A DNA stretch of 64,000 bases, taken from NCBI GenBank assembly GCA_002483285.1, contig DLHP01000029.1:126911-190910 (forward strand), in the 5' to 3' direction. Shown here piece by piece: positions 9,139 through 18,223 of the stretch. Each line of letters starts with the position of its first letter. Positions within the stretch are counted from its first letter, which is position 1. A program made the translations under genes and the position numbers. This stretch comes from Flavobacterium sp. UBA7665 (GTDB lineage: Bacteria; Bacteroidota; Bacteroidia; Flavobacteriales; Flavobacteriaceae). The notes below the pieces were generated by a model, which made no database searches, was not told where the DNA came from, and saw nothing but the letters and a program-made list of their open reading frames with translations.

Positions 9139-9158
9139 GTAAAAATCTGTATTTTTAC
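9139..9158. repeat. Perfect 8-bp inverted repeat in tsaD-tamB spacer
   Basis: GTAAAAAT-CTGT-ATTTTTAC lies between the divergent tsaD and tamB genes. It could be an operator or a small hairpin in the tamB leader. The sequence does not decide between these. Confidence 0.35.
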
Positions 9159-9275
9159 CGCCAAGCAAAATTATAGATTTTTTATCAGGAATTGCTGCAG
9201 CAGTTAATTTAAAAAAATCAGGAATTTAAAACCAGCCCATCTATCAAAAGGTTCAGAAAAATAGTAGTCCGTTTA

Positions 9276-12200
9276 TTGCTTGTGCTTATCCTACTATTGC
9301 TGGTTTGTGGCATCGCGCTTTCGTTGCCATCGGTACAAACCCAGATTGCGCAATATGCCACCGAGCGAATCAATGCCGAATACAAGACCGACATCAACAT
9401 CGAGAAAATTGCCATCACGGTTTTTGGCGGCGTCAAGCTCAAAGGCGTACTGGTTCGCGACCACCACAAAGACACACTCATTTACGCCGGAAGGATTACC
9501 ACTACGGTGCTGGACTTTGGTCAAATGGCGTCGGGTGACCTGCTTTTTGGCGACATTCGCGCAGACCGTTTGTTGTTTAGGATGAATACTTACAAAGGCG
9601 AGAAAGACACCAACCTCGATAAATTCATCGCCGCGTTCGATTCGGGTAAACCGTCATCGGGGAAAAAATTCCTCATGAAAGCCAAAAACGTCTACCTCAC
9701 CAACAGCCATTTTTTACTGTTCGATGAAAACCGTGAGAACCCCAAAGACGCCGATTTCTCCTACCTCAATGCCAGGGCGACTGATTTCATGATCCACGGT
9801 CCGGTTGTCTCGATGGACATCAAAAGGATGTCTTTTATGGACTACCGCGGTTTGTTCGTCAAAGAAATGTCGTCGCAGTTTACCTACACCAAAAAGAACA
9901 TTATCCTGAGCAACCTTGAATTGGCGACTCGCAATTCTACTTTTAAAGGCAAAGTCGCGCTCAATTACAAACGTGAGGATTTTCAGGATTTCAACAACAA
10001 GGTGCAGTTTGACATCCAGATAGACAAATCCAAGCTCGCTACCAATGACATCCGCTATTTCTACAAGGAAATGGGGCCCAACCAGGTTTTTTCTATGCGT
10101 GCCCGCGTAACCGGCGCCTTGAATGACCTAACCATGAAAGGCCTCAAGCTCACCGATAGCAAAAACTCGCAGATCTACGGCGACGTGAACTTCAAGAACT
10201 TGTTTGGCAAGGACCACCAACGCTTTTATATGAAGGGCAATTTTGTTAAGGTTTCGTCTAATTATGGCAACCTTGTGAAATTGCTGCCCAATGTGCTGGG
10301 TAAAAAATTACCGTCATCGCTTAAAAAAATCGGGCAGTTTAATTTGCGCGGTAAGGCCGAGATTTCGGCGACTGCCATTGCAGCCGATTTTTATATGGCC
10401 ACCCAACTTGGGAATATCCAATCCAATCTGGAAATCAACGACCTTGACAATATCGATAATGCGCAATATAAAGGCAACATCATACTTGAGGAGTTCAACA
10501 TCGGTGCGTTCCTGAACCGCAAAGATGTTGGGAAAGTCACACTAAATGTGGATGTAGATGGCAAGGGATTCATCCAGAAAAACCTCAATACTTCATTCTC
10601 TGGAGATATTTACAAGGTGTATTACAATGGTTACAATTACACCAAGATTATTGTCGACGGGAACTTCAAGAACCCGGTTTTCAAGGGCAAGGTGTTTGTC
10701 AACGACCCGAATTTGTTTATGGATTTTGACGGACTTGTCAACCTGGGCAAGAAAGACATCGCTTACCAATTCAATACCAAGATCGATTACGCGAACCTGC
10801 GCAAGCTCAACTTTATCAAGAACGATTCGATCTCGATTTTTAAGGGCGACATTAAGATGGACATTTCGGGCAACAGCCTCGATGACCTCAAAGGCAGTAT
10901 CGATTTTACCGACACCTCGTTCCAGAACAACAAAGACACGTATTATTTCGACAACTTCTCGCTCAAATCTTCGTTTGATGCCGACCGCGTACGTACCATC
11001 TCAATCAATTCGCCCGACATCATAGACGGGACGGTGGTTGGGAAATTCAAGGTAAACCAACTGCGCAAGATGGTCGAGAATTCTGTGGGAAGTTTGTACG
11101 CCAATTATTCGCCCAACAAAATCCAGAAAGGGCAGTACCTCAAGTTTAATTTCAATATCTACAATAAGGTCATTGAGGTATTTTATCCCGGGATCGCGAT
11201 TGGTACCAATACGGCACTTAAAGGCAGTATCAATTCTAACAATGACGAGTTTAAGTTCAATTTCACTTCGCCTAAGGTTACCGCTTTCGAGAACACTTTT
11301 GAAAAGATCAACATCAACATTGACAACAAAAACCCGTTGTACAATACTTTTATTGAGCTCGACAGCATCAAGACCAAATATTACAAGGTCAGCGATTTTA
11401 GCCTGATCAACGTCACAACTAACGATACCCTGTTTTTGCGCACCGAGTTCAAAGGTGGCGAAAAGGCACAGGATTCCTACAACCTGAATTTATACCACAC
11501 CATCAACAAGGAAAGGCAAAGTGTGGTGGGCATCCAGAAATCAGAACTCAAATACCAGGATTTCTTGTGGTACCTCAATGAGCAGGACGCGCATGACAAT
11601 AAGATTGTTTTTGATAAAAAACTCAAAAATTTTAGCATCGACAACATTGTGATGTCGCATGAAAACCAGAAAATAGCGCTTGGCGGTACCTTAAAGGAAA
11701 ACAAGACCAAGGACCTTCGGCTCAGTTTCCAGGACGTCCACTTGGACAACCTGTTGCCTGCGCTCGAGAAATTCACAATCAAAGGAAACCTCAATGGTGT
11801 GGTCAACCTCAAGCAGGAAAATGCCATTTATCAGCCGACCGCGGCGGTTAAGATTGATAGCCTGCACTTGAATTCGGTGGCTTTGGGAACACTCAACCTG
11901 GACATCAAGGGCGATGACAGTTTCAGGAAATTCTACCTTTCTTCTAATATTGAAAACGAAAATGTAGCCTCGTTCACCGCAGATGGTAACCTGGAAGTGG
12001 CCAACAACAAAACCAACCTTGACCTCGACCTCGATTTTAACGAGTTCAACCTGGGCGTATTGCGTTCATTTGGCGGAGATGTAATCTCCAATATCCGTGG
12101 ATTCGCCAGCGGGAAATCCAACATCCGCGGCGACGTAGACAACCTTGAAATCAACGGTCGGCTTTTTGTCAAGAAAGCCGGGCTCGGTATCCCGTACCTC

Positions 12201-13766
12201 AATGTTGACTACCAACTCGATGATGATGCGGTGGTGGATGTGACCGAGCGCAAGTTCCTGATCAGGAACGCCACCATCATCGATTCTGAGTTTCAAACCC
12301 AAGGCAAGCTCAACGGAAGCATCGAACACCACAATTTTGGCGATTGGAAATTGGATCTCAATGTAAGCTCGAAACGCCTGTTGGCACTCAATACCCAAGA
12401 CAGCGAGGATGCAGCCTACTTTGGCAAAGCCTTTATCAACGGTTACGCCACAATCAAAGGGCCAACTGACGGCTTATTCATTAAGGTAGAAGCCGAATCA
12501 GAGAAAGGTACTGCAGTAAAAATCCCCATCAACGACGCCCAGTCGGTAGGCGAGAATGGCTACATCCATTTCATTACCAAGAATGAAAAGTTCAACATCA
12601 AAAAGGGCATTGCCGAACAACAGACGCGCAATTACAATGGGCTCGAACTCGAATTTGATTTTGCCATTACACCCGATGCCGAGGTAGAGGTGATCTTAGA
12701 CCGCGCTACCGGCCACGGTATGAAAGGCAAAGGTTTTGGGTCGTTGTTGTTTAAGATCAATACGCTGGGCAAGTTCAATATGTGGGGCGATTTCCAGGCG
12801 TATGAAGGAACCTATAATTTCCGCTACGGCGGACTCATCAACAAAAAGTTCGAGGTCAAGAAAGGCGGCTCGATTACCTGGGAAGGCGACCCGATGCGCG
12901 CCATCCTGAACCTTGAAGCCATTTATAAAACCACTGCAAACCCTGGTGTCTTGCTAGAGAACGCCACGGCAAACAAAAAGGTTCCGGTAGAAGTGGTCAT
13001 TGGGTTGCGCGGCAACCTGAGTAATCCTGAGCCCAACTTCGATATCAATTTCCCAACGGTAAGCTCGGTCCTTAAATCAGAAATCCAGACCAAGCTCGAT
13101 GACAAAGATGTGCGGCAAAAACAAGCGCTGATTTTGCTGTCTACGGGCGGTTTCCTCAGCGACGAAGGTTTGAGCCAAAGTGCCCTCACGAGTAACCTCT
13201 ACGAAAAGGTAGGCGATTTGTTGGGCAGCGTCTTTAACGATGATGCAGACAAGATCAACATTGGTGTCGACCTCGCACCTGCAGAACGCACGCCTGGAAA
13301 TGAAACCGGCGGACGTTTTGGTGTTACCGTAACCACGAAAGTGAGCGAACGCATCAATATTAAAGGAAAACTCGGCGTTCCAGTTGGCGGTATCAACGAA
13401 TCGGCTGTAGTGGGTGACGTAGAAGTGCAATACCGCGTAAACGAAGACGGGACCATGTACCTACGCGCTTTTAACAAGGAAAATGACATCAACTACATTG
13501 GGCAAGGTATCGGTTACACCCAAGGCCTTGGTATTACCTATGAGGTCGATTTTGATACGTTTACCGAACTCGTGAACCGCATCTTCAAAGGCAAAGCCAC
13601 CGTAATTACGCAGCCTACAGAAGGCCTGCCGCAGGATTCAGATTTGCTGCCCGATTTTATCCGCATCAAGGATGCCAATCAAGACAAAGGTAAAAAAGGC
13701 AAAGATGAGCAGGATGAGAAAGACACACCCAAGGTCAACTCGGATGCGATACCTACCGACGACTAA
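9276..13766 (+). CDS. tamB: TamB-like translocation/assembly module protein
   Basis: About 1496 residues: an N-terminal hydrophobic anchor, a very long stretch of short beta-strand repeats (AsmA/TamB-like), and the C-terminal TamB (DUF490) domain from about residue 1130 (GKGFGSLLFKINTLGKF, YEGTYNFRYGG, SITWEGDPMRAILNLEA, LSSVLKSEIQTKL). Such proteins bridge the periplasm and help lipid transport or outer-membrane protein assembly. The C-terminus is a charged Lys/Asp-rich tail. No ATG occurs in frame before the anchor. The frame is open back to 9213, and the TTG at 9276 cuts the anchor short, so the real start is uncertain (see findings). Confidence 0.85.
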   Translation: MLVLILLLLVCGIALSLPSVQTQIAQYATERINAEYKTDINIEKIAITVFGGVKLKGVLVRDHHKDTLIYAGRITTTVLDFGQMASGDLLFGDIRADRLLFRMNTYKGEKDTNLDKFIAAFDSGKPSSGKKFLMKAKNVYLTNSHFLLFDENRENPKDADFSYLNARATDFMIHGPVVSMDIKRMSFMDYRGLFVKEMSSQFTYTKKNIILSNLELATRNSTFKGKVALNYKREDFQDFNNKVQFDIQIDKSKLATNDIRYFYKEMGPNQVFSMRARVTGALNDLTMKGLKLTDSKNSQIYGDVNFKNLFGKDHQRFYMKGNFVKVSSNYGNLVKLLPNVLGKKLPSSLKKIGQFNLRGKAEISATAIAADFYMATQLGNIQSNLEINDLDNIDNAQYKGNIILEEFNIGAFLNRKDVGKVTLNVDVDGKGFIQKNLNTSFSGDIYKVYYNGYNYTKIIVDGNFKNPVFKGKVFVNDPNLFMDFDGLVNLGKKDIAYQFNTKIDYANLRKLNFIKNDSISIFKGDIKMDISGNSLDDLKGSIDFTDTSFQNNKDTYYFDNFSLKSSFDADRVRTISINSPDIIDGTVVGKFKVNQLRKMVENSVGSLYANYSPNKIQKGQYLKFNFNIYNKVIEVFYPGIAIGTNTALKGSINSNNDEFKFNFTSPKVTAFENTFEKININIDNKNPLYNTFIELDSIKTKYYKVSDFSLINVTTNDTLFLRTEFKGGEKAQDSYNLNLYHTINKERQSVVGIQKSELKYQDFLWYLNEQDAHDNKIVFDKKLKNFSIDNIVMSHENQKIALGGTLKENKTKDLRLSFQDVHLDNLLPALEKFTIKGNLNGVVNLKQENAIYQPTAAVKIDSLHLNSVALGTLNLDIKGDDSFRKFYLSSNIENENVASFTADGNLEVANNKTNLDLDLDFNEFNLGVLRSFGGDVISNIRGFASGKSNIRGDVDNLEINGRLFVKKAGLGIPYLNVDYQLDDDAVVDVTERKFLIRNATIIDSEFQTQGKLNGSIEHHNFGDWKLDLNVSSKRLLALNTQDSEDAAYFGKAFINGYATIKGPTDGLFIKVEAESEKGTAVKIPINDAQSVGENGYIHFITKNEKFNIKKGIAEQQTRNYNGLELEFDFAITPDAEVEVILDRATGHGMKGKGFGSLLFKINTLGKFNMWGDFQAYEGTYNFRYGGLINKKFEVKKGGSITWEGDPMRAILNLEAIYKTTANPGVLLENATANKKVPVEVVIGLRGNLSNPEPNFDINFPTVSSVLKSEIQTKLDDKDVRQKQALILLSTGGFLSDEGLSQSALTSNLYEKVGDLLGSVFNDDADKINIGVDLAPAERTPGNETGGRFGVTVTTKVSERINIKGKLGVPVGGINESAVVGDVEVQYRVNEDGTMYLRAFNKENDINYIGQGIGYTQGLGITYEVDFDTFTELVNRIFKGKATVITQPTEGLPQDSDLLPDFIRIKDANQDKGKKGKDEQDEKDTPKVNSDAIPTDD

Positions 13767-13907
13767 CCGCATTTTAAGTGGTAACCCACAAGTTGTCGGC
13801 ATTATTTAAAAACTTATCAACGAAAACGTTTGAAAATCACAAAGGTTTAAAAACGCTACCCTAAAAGTTACCGATGTTTGCTAAGTTTACATTTTAATTG
13901 CAAAATA

Positions 13908-14894
13908 ATGTCAAAAACGATAAAAAAGATTGGTGTGCTTACTTCTGGAGGAGATTCTCCGGGCATGAATGCCGCCATTCGTTCTGTTGTCAGGACTTGC
14001 GCCTACCACAACATCGATTGTATCGGTATTTACAGGGGTTACCAAGGAATGATTGAAGGTGATTTCAAGGAAATGGGCCCACGAAGCGTCAATAACATCG
14101 TCAACAAAGGTGGGACCATCTTAAAATCGGCACGTTCCAAAGAATTCATGACTGCAGAAGGCCGCCAACAGGCGCACGAGAAACTCGTCGCAGCAGGTGT
14201 AGATGCACTGGTAGTCATCGGCGGAGACGGCAGTTTTACTGGTGCCGAAATCTTCAATAAAGAATACCACTTTCCCGTCATGGGAATCCCGGGAACCATA
14301 GACAATGACATCTTTGGCACGAGCCATACCTTGGGTTATGACACCGCATTGAATACGGTCGTGGAAGTCATTGATAAGATCCGCGATACCGCGAGTTCGC
14401 ACAACCGCTTGTTCTTTGTAGAGGTTATGGGTCGCGATGCCGGCCATATTGCACTCAATGCGGGAATTGGCGCAGGAGCCGAAGAAATATTGATTCCCGA
14501 AGAAGATCTCGGGCTCGACCGTCTGCTCGAATCACTCAAAAAATCAAAAGCGTCAGGGAAATCCTCAAGTATTGTGGTGATTGCAGAAGGCGACAAAATC
14601 GGCAAGAATGTCTTTGAACTCAAAGATTATGTAGAAGCCAACATGCCCGAGTACGACGTGCGCGTTTCGGTACTCGGCCACATGCAACGCGGCGGCGCAC
14701 CCTCTTGTTTTGACCGTGTGCTCGCAAGTCGATTGGGCGTAAAAGCCGTAGAATCGCTAATTGAAGGAAAAACCAATTATATGGTAGGATTGCTCAGCGA
14801 TAAAGTTGCATTGACGCCGCTGGAACAAGCCATTAAGGGTAAAACAGAAATCGACCGCGAATTGCTGCGCGTTTCTGATATCATGACCACTTAG
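13908..14894 (+). CDS. pfkA: ATP-dependent 6-phosphofructokinase
   Basis: 328 residues, typical bacterial PfkA length. Motifs: GVLTSGGDSPGMNAAIR (ATP loop), GGDGSFTGA, PGTIDND with the catalytic Asp, EVMGRDAGHIAL, and VLGHMQRGG near the C-terminus. The GGDGS form of the nucleotide loop indicates ATP rather than pyrophosphate. It makes fructose 1,6-bisphosphate. The ATG at 13908 was chosen because MSKTIKKIGVLTSGG is the family start. gapA follows 118 nt downstream on the same strand. Confidence 0.96.
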   Translation: MSKTIKKIGVLTSGGDSPGMNAAIRSVVRTCAYHNIDCIGIYRGYQGMIEGDFKEMGPRSVNNIVNKGGTILKSARSKEFMTAEGRQQAHEKLVAAGVDALVVIGGDGSFTGAEIFNKEYHFPVMGIPGTIDNDIFGTSHTLGYDTALNTVVEVIDKIRDTASSHNRLFFVEVMGRDAGHIALNAGIGAGAEEILIPEEDLGLDRLLESLKKSKASGKSSSIVVIAEGDKIGKNVFELKDYVEANMPEYDVRVSVLGHMQRGGAPSCFDRVLASRLGVKAVESLIEGKTNYMVGLLSDKVALTPLEQAIKGKTEIDRELLRVSDIMTT

Positions 14895-15012
14895 CGTTAA
14901 GCAAAATCAAAAAAAAACAGGCTGTAAGCAAACGTGAGACGCCCAAAGCCTTTATCAATAATTAAATTCACGAACCGCAAGAGCTTAAGGCTTATTGCTT
15001 AAAAAACAAAAA

Positions 15013-16017
15013 ATGTCAAAAGTAAAATTAGGAATAAACGGATTCGGAAGAATCGGACGCATTGTTTTCAGGGAAACCTTCAACCGCGATAATGTAGAAG
15101 TAGTCGCCATCAACGACTTACTAGACGTTGACCATTTGGCTTACCTTTTAAAATACGATTCGGTTCACGGTCGTTTCAACGGAACCGTAGAAGTAAAAGA
15201 CGGCAAACTATTCGTCAACGGGCGCAACATCCGCATTACCGCAGAAAAAGATCCATCAACGCTAAAATGGGATGAAGTAGGAGCAGAAGTTGTCGCCGAT
15301 TGTACGGGAATTTTCACCACACTCGAAATGGCCCAAGCACACATCAAAGGTGGCGCGAAAAAAGTAGTTATTTCTGCACCATCAGCCGACGCACCCATGT
15401 TTGTTATGGGCGTCAATCACACCAAAGCCACTGCAGCCGATACGATTGTATCCAACGCCTCTTGTACCACCAATTGCCTCGCACCTCTAGCCAAAGTAAT
15501 CCACGAAAATTTCGGGATTGTAGAAGCGTTAATGACCACGGTCCACGCAAGCACGGCTACGCAAATGGTCGCCGATGGTCCGTCTAAAAAAGACTGGCGT
15601 GGCGGACGTGCAGCCAGCGTCAACATCATTCCATCCTCAACCGGCGCAGCAAAAGCGGTAGGAAAAGTAATCCCAGAACTCGACGGAAAATTAACCGGAA
15701 TGTCGTTCCGCGTACCCACCATCGACGTCTCTGTAGTGGATATGACCGTGAAAGTAGCGAAGGAAACCAGCTACGACGAAATCATGAAAGTGCTCAAAAA
15801 CGCTTCAGAAACCGATTACAAAGGCATCATCGGTTATACAGAAGACGATGTGGTGTCGCAGGATTTCGTATCCGACAAGCGCACCTCGATCATCGACGCC
15901 AAGGCCGGAATCGGGCTCAACTCGACCTTCTTTAAGATTGTTTCCTGGTACGACAACGAGTATGGCTATTCGAGCAAACTCATCGATTTGTCGGTACATA
16001 TTGCAGGTTTGAAATAA
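15013..16017 (+). CDS. gapA: Glyceraldehyde-3-phosphate dehydrogenase, type I
   Basis: 334 residues with GINGFGRIGR at the N-terminus (NAD-binding), the catalytic ASCTTNCLAPL, and the C-terminal WYDNEYGYS. It performs the oxidative phosphorylation step of glycolysis after PfkA. The ATG at 15013 gives the canonical MSKVKLGINGFGRIG start; a TTG 18 nt upstream is in frame but unlikely. A strong terminator follows. Confidence 0.97.
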   Translation: MSKVKLGINGFGRIGRIVFRETFNRDNVEVVAINDLLDVDHLAYLLKYDSVHGRFNGTVEVKDGKLFVNGRNIRITAEKDPSTLKWDEVGAEVVADCTGIFTTLEMAQAHIKGGAKKVVISAPSADAPMFVMGVNHTKATAADTIVSNASCTTNCLAPLAKVIHENFGIVEALMTTVHASTATQMVADGPSKKDWRGGRAASVNIIPSSTGAAKAVGKVIPELDGKLTGMSFRVPTIDVSVVDMTVKVAKETSYDEIMKVLKNASETDYKGIIGYTEDDVVSQDFVSDKRTSIIDAKAGIGLNSTFFKIVSWYDNEYGYSSKLIDLSVHIAGLK

Positions 16018-16032
16018 GATATTATATTTACC

Positions 16033-16075
16033 AAAAATCCCGTTAGTCAACCATTAGCGGGATTTTATTTTTTAA
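16033..16075 (+). terminator. Rho-independent terminator after gapA
   Basis: A 12-bp stem AAATCCCGTTAG/TTAGCGGGATTT (one G:U and a slightly frayed base) with a short loop is followed by a long T-rich run. It begins about 16 nt after the gapA stop. Confidence 0.8.
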
Positions 16076-16080
16076 TTTTT

Positions 16081-16168
16081 TTAGAAGCTATTCCTGCTGT
16101 CCGCTATATCTTTTCCTTGCTAAAGAAGCAAGAAAAAGGATGCCGCTTCCATCAGGGCTAGTGGCAGC
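16081..16168 (-). repeat. Modular intergenic element, copy A
   Basis: Read on the minus strand: CTAGCCCTGATGGAAGC, GGCATCCTTTTT, a hairpin (CTTGC...GCAAG), AAAAGATATAGCGGACAGC, AGGAATAGCTTC. The ends match copies B (32864-32952) and C (34243-34326) closely and copies D and E more loosely; the middle differs. It fills the gap between gapA and the kinase gene together with an inverted repeat. No ORF lies in it. It may be an RNA element or a mobile repeat. Confidence 0.7.
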
Positions 16169-16172
16169 TTAC

Positions 16173-16243
16173 TTCAATATTCAACATTCGTTGTTCAACA
16201 TTGAACATTTAAAAATTTTGAACAACGAACAACGAATATTGAA
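16173..16243. repeat. 24-nt inverted repeat (TTCAATATTC...CGTTGTTC)
   Basis: The left arm at 16173-16196 and right arm at 16220-16243 pair over 18 of 24 positions, with identical outer and inner blocks. It lies directly beside element copy A, upstream of the kinase gene. A related ATTCAACATTC string recurs at 26020-26055. Confidence 0.6.
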
Positions 16244-16321
16244 CTTTGAACAAGAGAAACACCAACCACACCCGAGGCGCAGCCGAACTGTATGGAGCGC
16301 AGCGGAATAAAAAGCCACCTT

Positions 16322-17173
16322 ATGAAATTACTTGTTGACAGCGGTTCTACCAAAGCCGATTGGATTGCCATAGACGATTCGGGCAAAGTTTTGTTCACCA
16401 CGCAATCGCTCGGGCTCAATCCAGAAGTACTCACCAAAGAAGAAGTCATCAGCCGCCTCGACGACAAATTCGACATCGAACACAACAAAGACAAAGCCGA
16501 TTACCTGTTCTTTTACGGCGCTGGCTGCGGCACCGACCGTATGAAAAAATTCCTCACCGATATTTTCGAGGAATATTTCTCCAAAGCCAAAGTCACGGTA
16601 CACGAAGACACCTACGCCGCCGTTTATGCAACGACACCAAAAGGGGAGGAGGCCATCGTTTCCATCCTCGGCACCGGTTCGAATTGTAGTTATTTTGACG
16701 GGACGGTCTTGCACCAGAAAGTGCAGTCGCTGGGTTATATCGCCATGGATGATTGCTCAGGGAATCGTTTCGGGCGTCACTTGTTACGCGGTTATTTCTT
16801 CAACAAAATGCCCGCAGCACTCGCCAAAGAATTCGAGGAAGAATACAACACAGACGCCGATTTCGTCAAACACAATCTCTATAAGGAACCCAACCCGAAC
16901 GCGTACCTCGCGACTTTTGCCAAATTCATCATCAGGCACAAGGACAGCGAATTTTGCCGTCAATTTATTTTTGAAGAGATGGAGTCGTTTGTGGAGAATT
17001 ACATTAAACAATTCGATAATCACAAGGACATTCCGGTGCATTTCGTGGGTTCGATTGCGTTTTATCTCAAAGACGAATTGCAAGAGGTTCTCACCAAACA
17101 CGGCATCAAACTAGGAAACGTACTCAGACGTCCTATCGATGGGCTTATCGCTTACCATGTCCTGAATAAGTAA
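16322..17173 (+). CDS. BadF/BadG-family ATPase, N-acetylglucosamine-kinase-like
   Basis: 283 residues of the ASKHA fold. Motifs: LLVDSGSTKADW (phosphate-1), FYGAGC, ILGTGSNCSYFDG (phosphate-2), and GSIAFYLKDEL near the C-terminus. Flavobacterial homologues are usually named N-acetylglucosamine kinase; they would phosphorylate amino sugars released from peptidoglycan or chitin. The ATG at 16322 begins the conserved MKLLVDSGSTK. Its TAA overlaps the ATG of mgsA by one base, so the two are co-translated. Confidence 0.82.
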   Translation: MKLLVDSGSTKADWIAIDDSGKVLFTTQSLGLNPEVLTKEEVISRLDDKFDIEHNKDKADYLFFYGAGCGTDRMKKFLTDIFEEYFSKAKVTVHEDTYAAVYATTPKGEEAIVSILGTGSNCSYFDGTVLHQKVQSLGYIAMDDCSGNRFGRHLLRGYFFNKMPAALAKEFEEEYNTDADFVKHNLYKEPNPNAYLATFAKFIIRHKDSEFCRQFIFEEMESFVENYIKQFDNHKDIPVHFVGSIAFYLKDELQEVLTKHGIKLGNVLRRPIDGLIAYHVLNK

Positions 17174-17541
17174 TGGAAATCGCCATCATCGCACACGATC
17201 GGATGAAAGCCGAAATGGTCCAGTTCTTAAACAAGAACAAATCCATCCTGCTCAATGAAAACATCAGGTTGATCGCCACCGGAACCACTGGTGGCCAGGC
17301 GCAAAACGCTGGTTTCACCGTGAGGCGGATGCTCTCCGGGCCCATGGGCGGCGATGCACAGATTGCAGCCCGTGTAGCCGAAGGCAAAACCAAAATGGTA
17401 TTGTTTTTCAAGGACCCAAACTCGAGCCATGCCCACGAAGTAGACATCAATATGCTGATCAGGGTTTGCGATGTACACAATGTGCCGCTCGCGACCAATG
17501 AAGCGACAGCACAGTTGTTGCTCAATGCGATAAGTAGATAG
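17173..17541 (+). CDS. mgsA: Methylglyoxal synthase
   Basis: 122 residues with the MgsA pattern: IAIIAHDRMKAEM, IATGTTG (phosphate loop), LSGPMGGDAQIAA with the catalytic Asp, FFKDP, and NVPLATNEATA. It converts dihydroxyacetone phosphate to methylglyoxal, a relief branch of the glycolysis encoded just upstream (pfkA, gapA). It starts on the last base of the upstream kinase stop codon. Confidence 0.95.
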   Translation: MEIAIIAHDRMKAEMVQFLNKNKSILLNENIRLIATGTTGGQAQNAGFTVRRMLSGPMGGDAQIAARVAEGKTKMVLFFKDPNSSHAHEVDINMLIRVCDVHNVPLATNEATAQLLLNAISR

Positions 17542-17545
17542 AGAA

Positions 17546-17753
17546 AAGACCGCTGCGCTGCAAGACCGCTTCGCTGCAAGACCGCTGCGCTGAGAGACCG
17601 CTGCGCTGAAAGAAGAAAGATTTTTGAGGTAAAAGAGGTGCTCCCGTTTAGTCCTTTTTTTTCTTCTTCTTTCAGCGCAGCGGTCTTGTCTCTTGCAGCA
17701 AAGCGGTCTTGCAGCGCAGCGGTCTTTCCTCTTTCAGCGAAGCGGTCTTTCTT
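17546..17753. repeat. Eight-unit inverted array of AAGACCGCTGCGCTG units
   Basis: Four direct units of the form AAGACCGCT(G/T)CGCTG run from 17546 to about 17611. After a spacer (17612-17670) come four units in inverse orientation (CAGCG(C/A)AGCGGTCTT) to 17753, right up to the ridA stop codon. The region lies between the convergent mgsA and ridA genes and can form one large hairpin or several small ones. It may act as a two-way transcription barrier. Confidence 0.75.
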
Positions 17754-18137
17754 CTAATGAATCGCCACCATCGAAATCTCTACATTCACGTTTTTAGGCA
17801 GTACCGACACCTGGACTGTTTCACGCGCAGGCGCAGTTTTCTCGTCAATGTAACTTCCGTAGACGGTATTCACCCTTGCGAAATCTTCCATGTCGGTGAG
17901 AAAAATAGTTGTTTTAACCACATTCTCGAACGTCATTTCGGCAGCGTCCAGTACGGCCTTTAGGTTTTTCATAACCTGATGGGTTTCATCCTCGATGGTG
18001 TGGTCGTTGAGATGGCCCGTTTCAGGATTGAGCGCTATCTGGCCCGAGGTATATAAGGTATTGCCGAATAGTACGGCTTGGCTGTACGGCCCAATTGGTG
18101 CCGGCGCCTTATCGGTGAAGATGATTTTCTTTTCCAT
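17754..18137 (-). CDS. ridA: RidA family reactive-intermediate deaminase
   Basis: 127 residues, the RidA/YjgF length. Motifs: APAPIGPYSQAV, LYTSGQIALNPETG, the central FENVVKTTIFLTDMEDF, and the key arginine in PARETVQVSVLPKNVNVEI. It hydrolyses reactive enamine/imine intermediates such as 2-aminoacrylate. It stands alone, with its own promoter-like sequence upstream and the repeat array at its 3' end. Confidence 0.93.
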   Translation of the reverse strand: MEKKIIFTDKAPAPIGPYSQAVLFGNTLYTSGQIALNPETGHLNDHTIEDETHQVMKNLKAVLDAAEMTFENVVKTTIFLTDMEDFARVNTVYGSYIDEKTAPARETVQVSVLPKNVNVEISMVAIH

Positions 18138-18173
18138 GATGGTGTGTGTTTAGATGTTTAACGGCAAAGTTTG

Positions 18174-18203
18174 CAAAGTACAAGCAAGGTCTGCAAATTA
18201 CAA
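18174..18203 (-). promoter_or_regulatory. Possible ridA promoter
   Basis: On the minus strand TTG (18203-18201), 20 nt, TACTTTG (18180-18174). It resembles the Bacteroidota consensus but the -7 element has one base fewer than TAnnTTTG. It ends 36 nt before the ridA ATG. Confidence 0.4.
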
Positions 18204-18223
18204 TGTAATTTTATATCCAATTC

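Noticed and set aside
17546..17753. Repeat array as an integron attachment or IS end
   Set aside because: No integrase, transposase or target duplication is seen, and the array ends exactly at gene ends.
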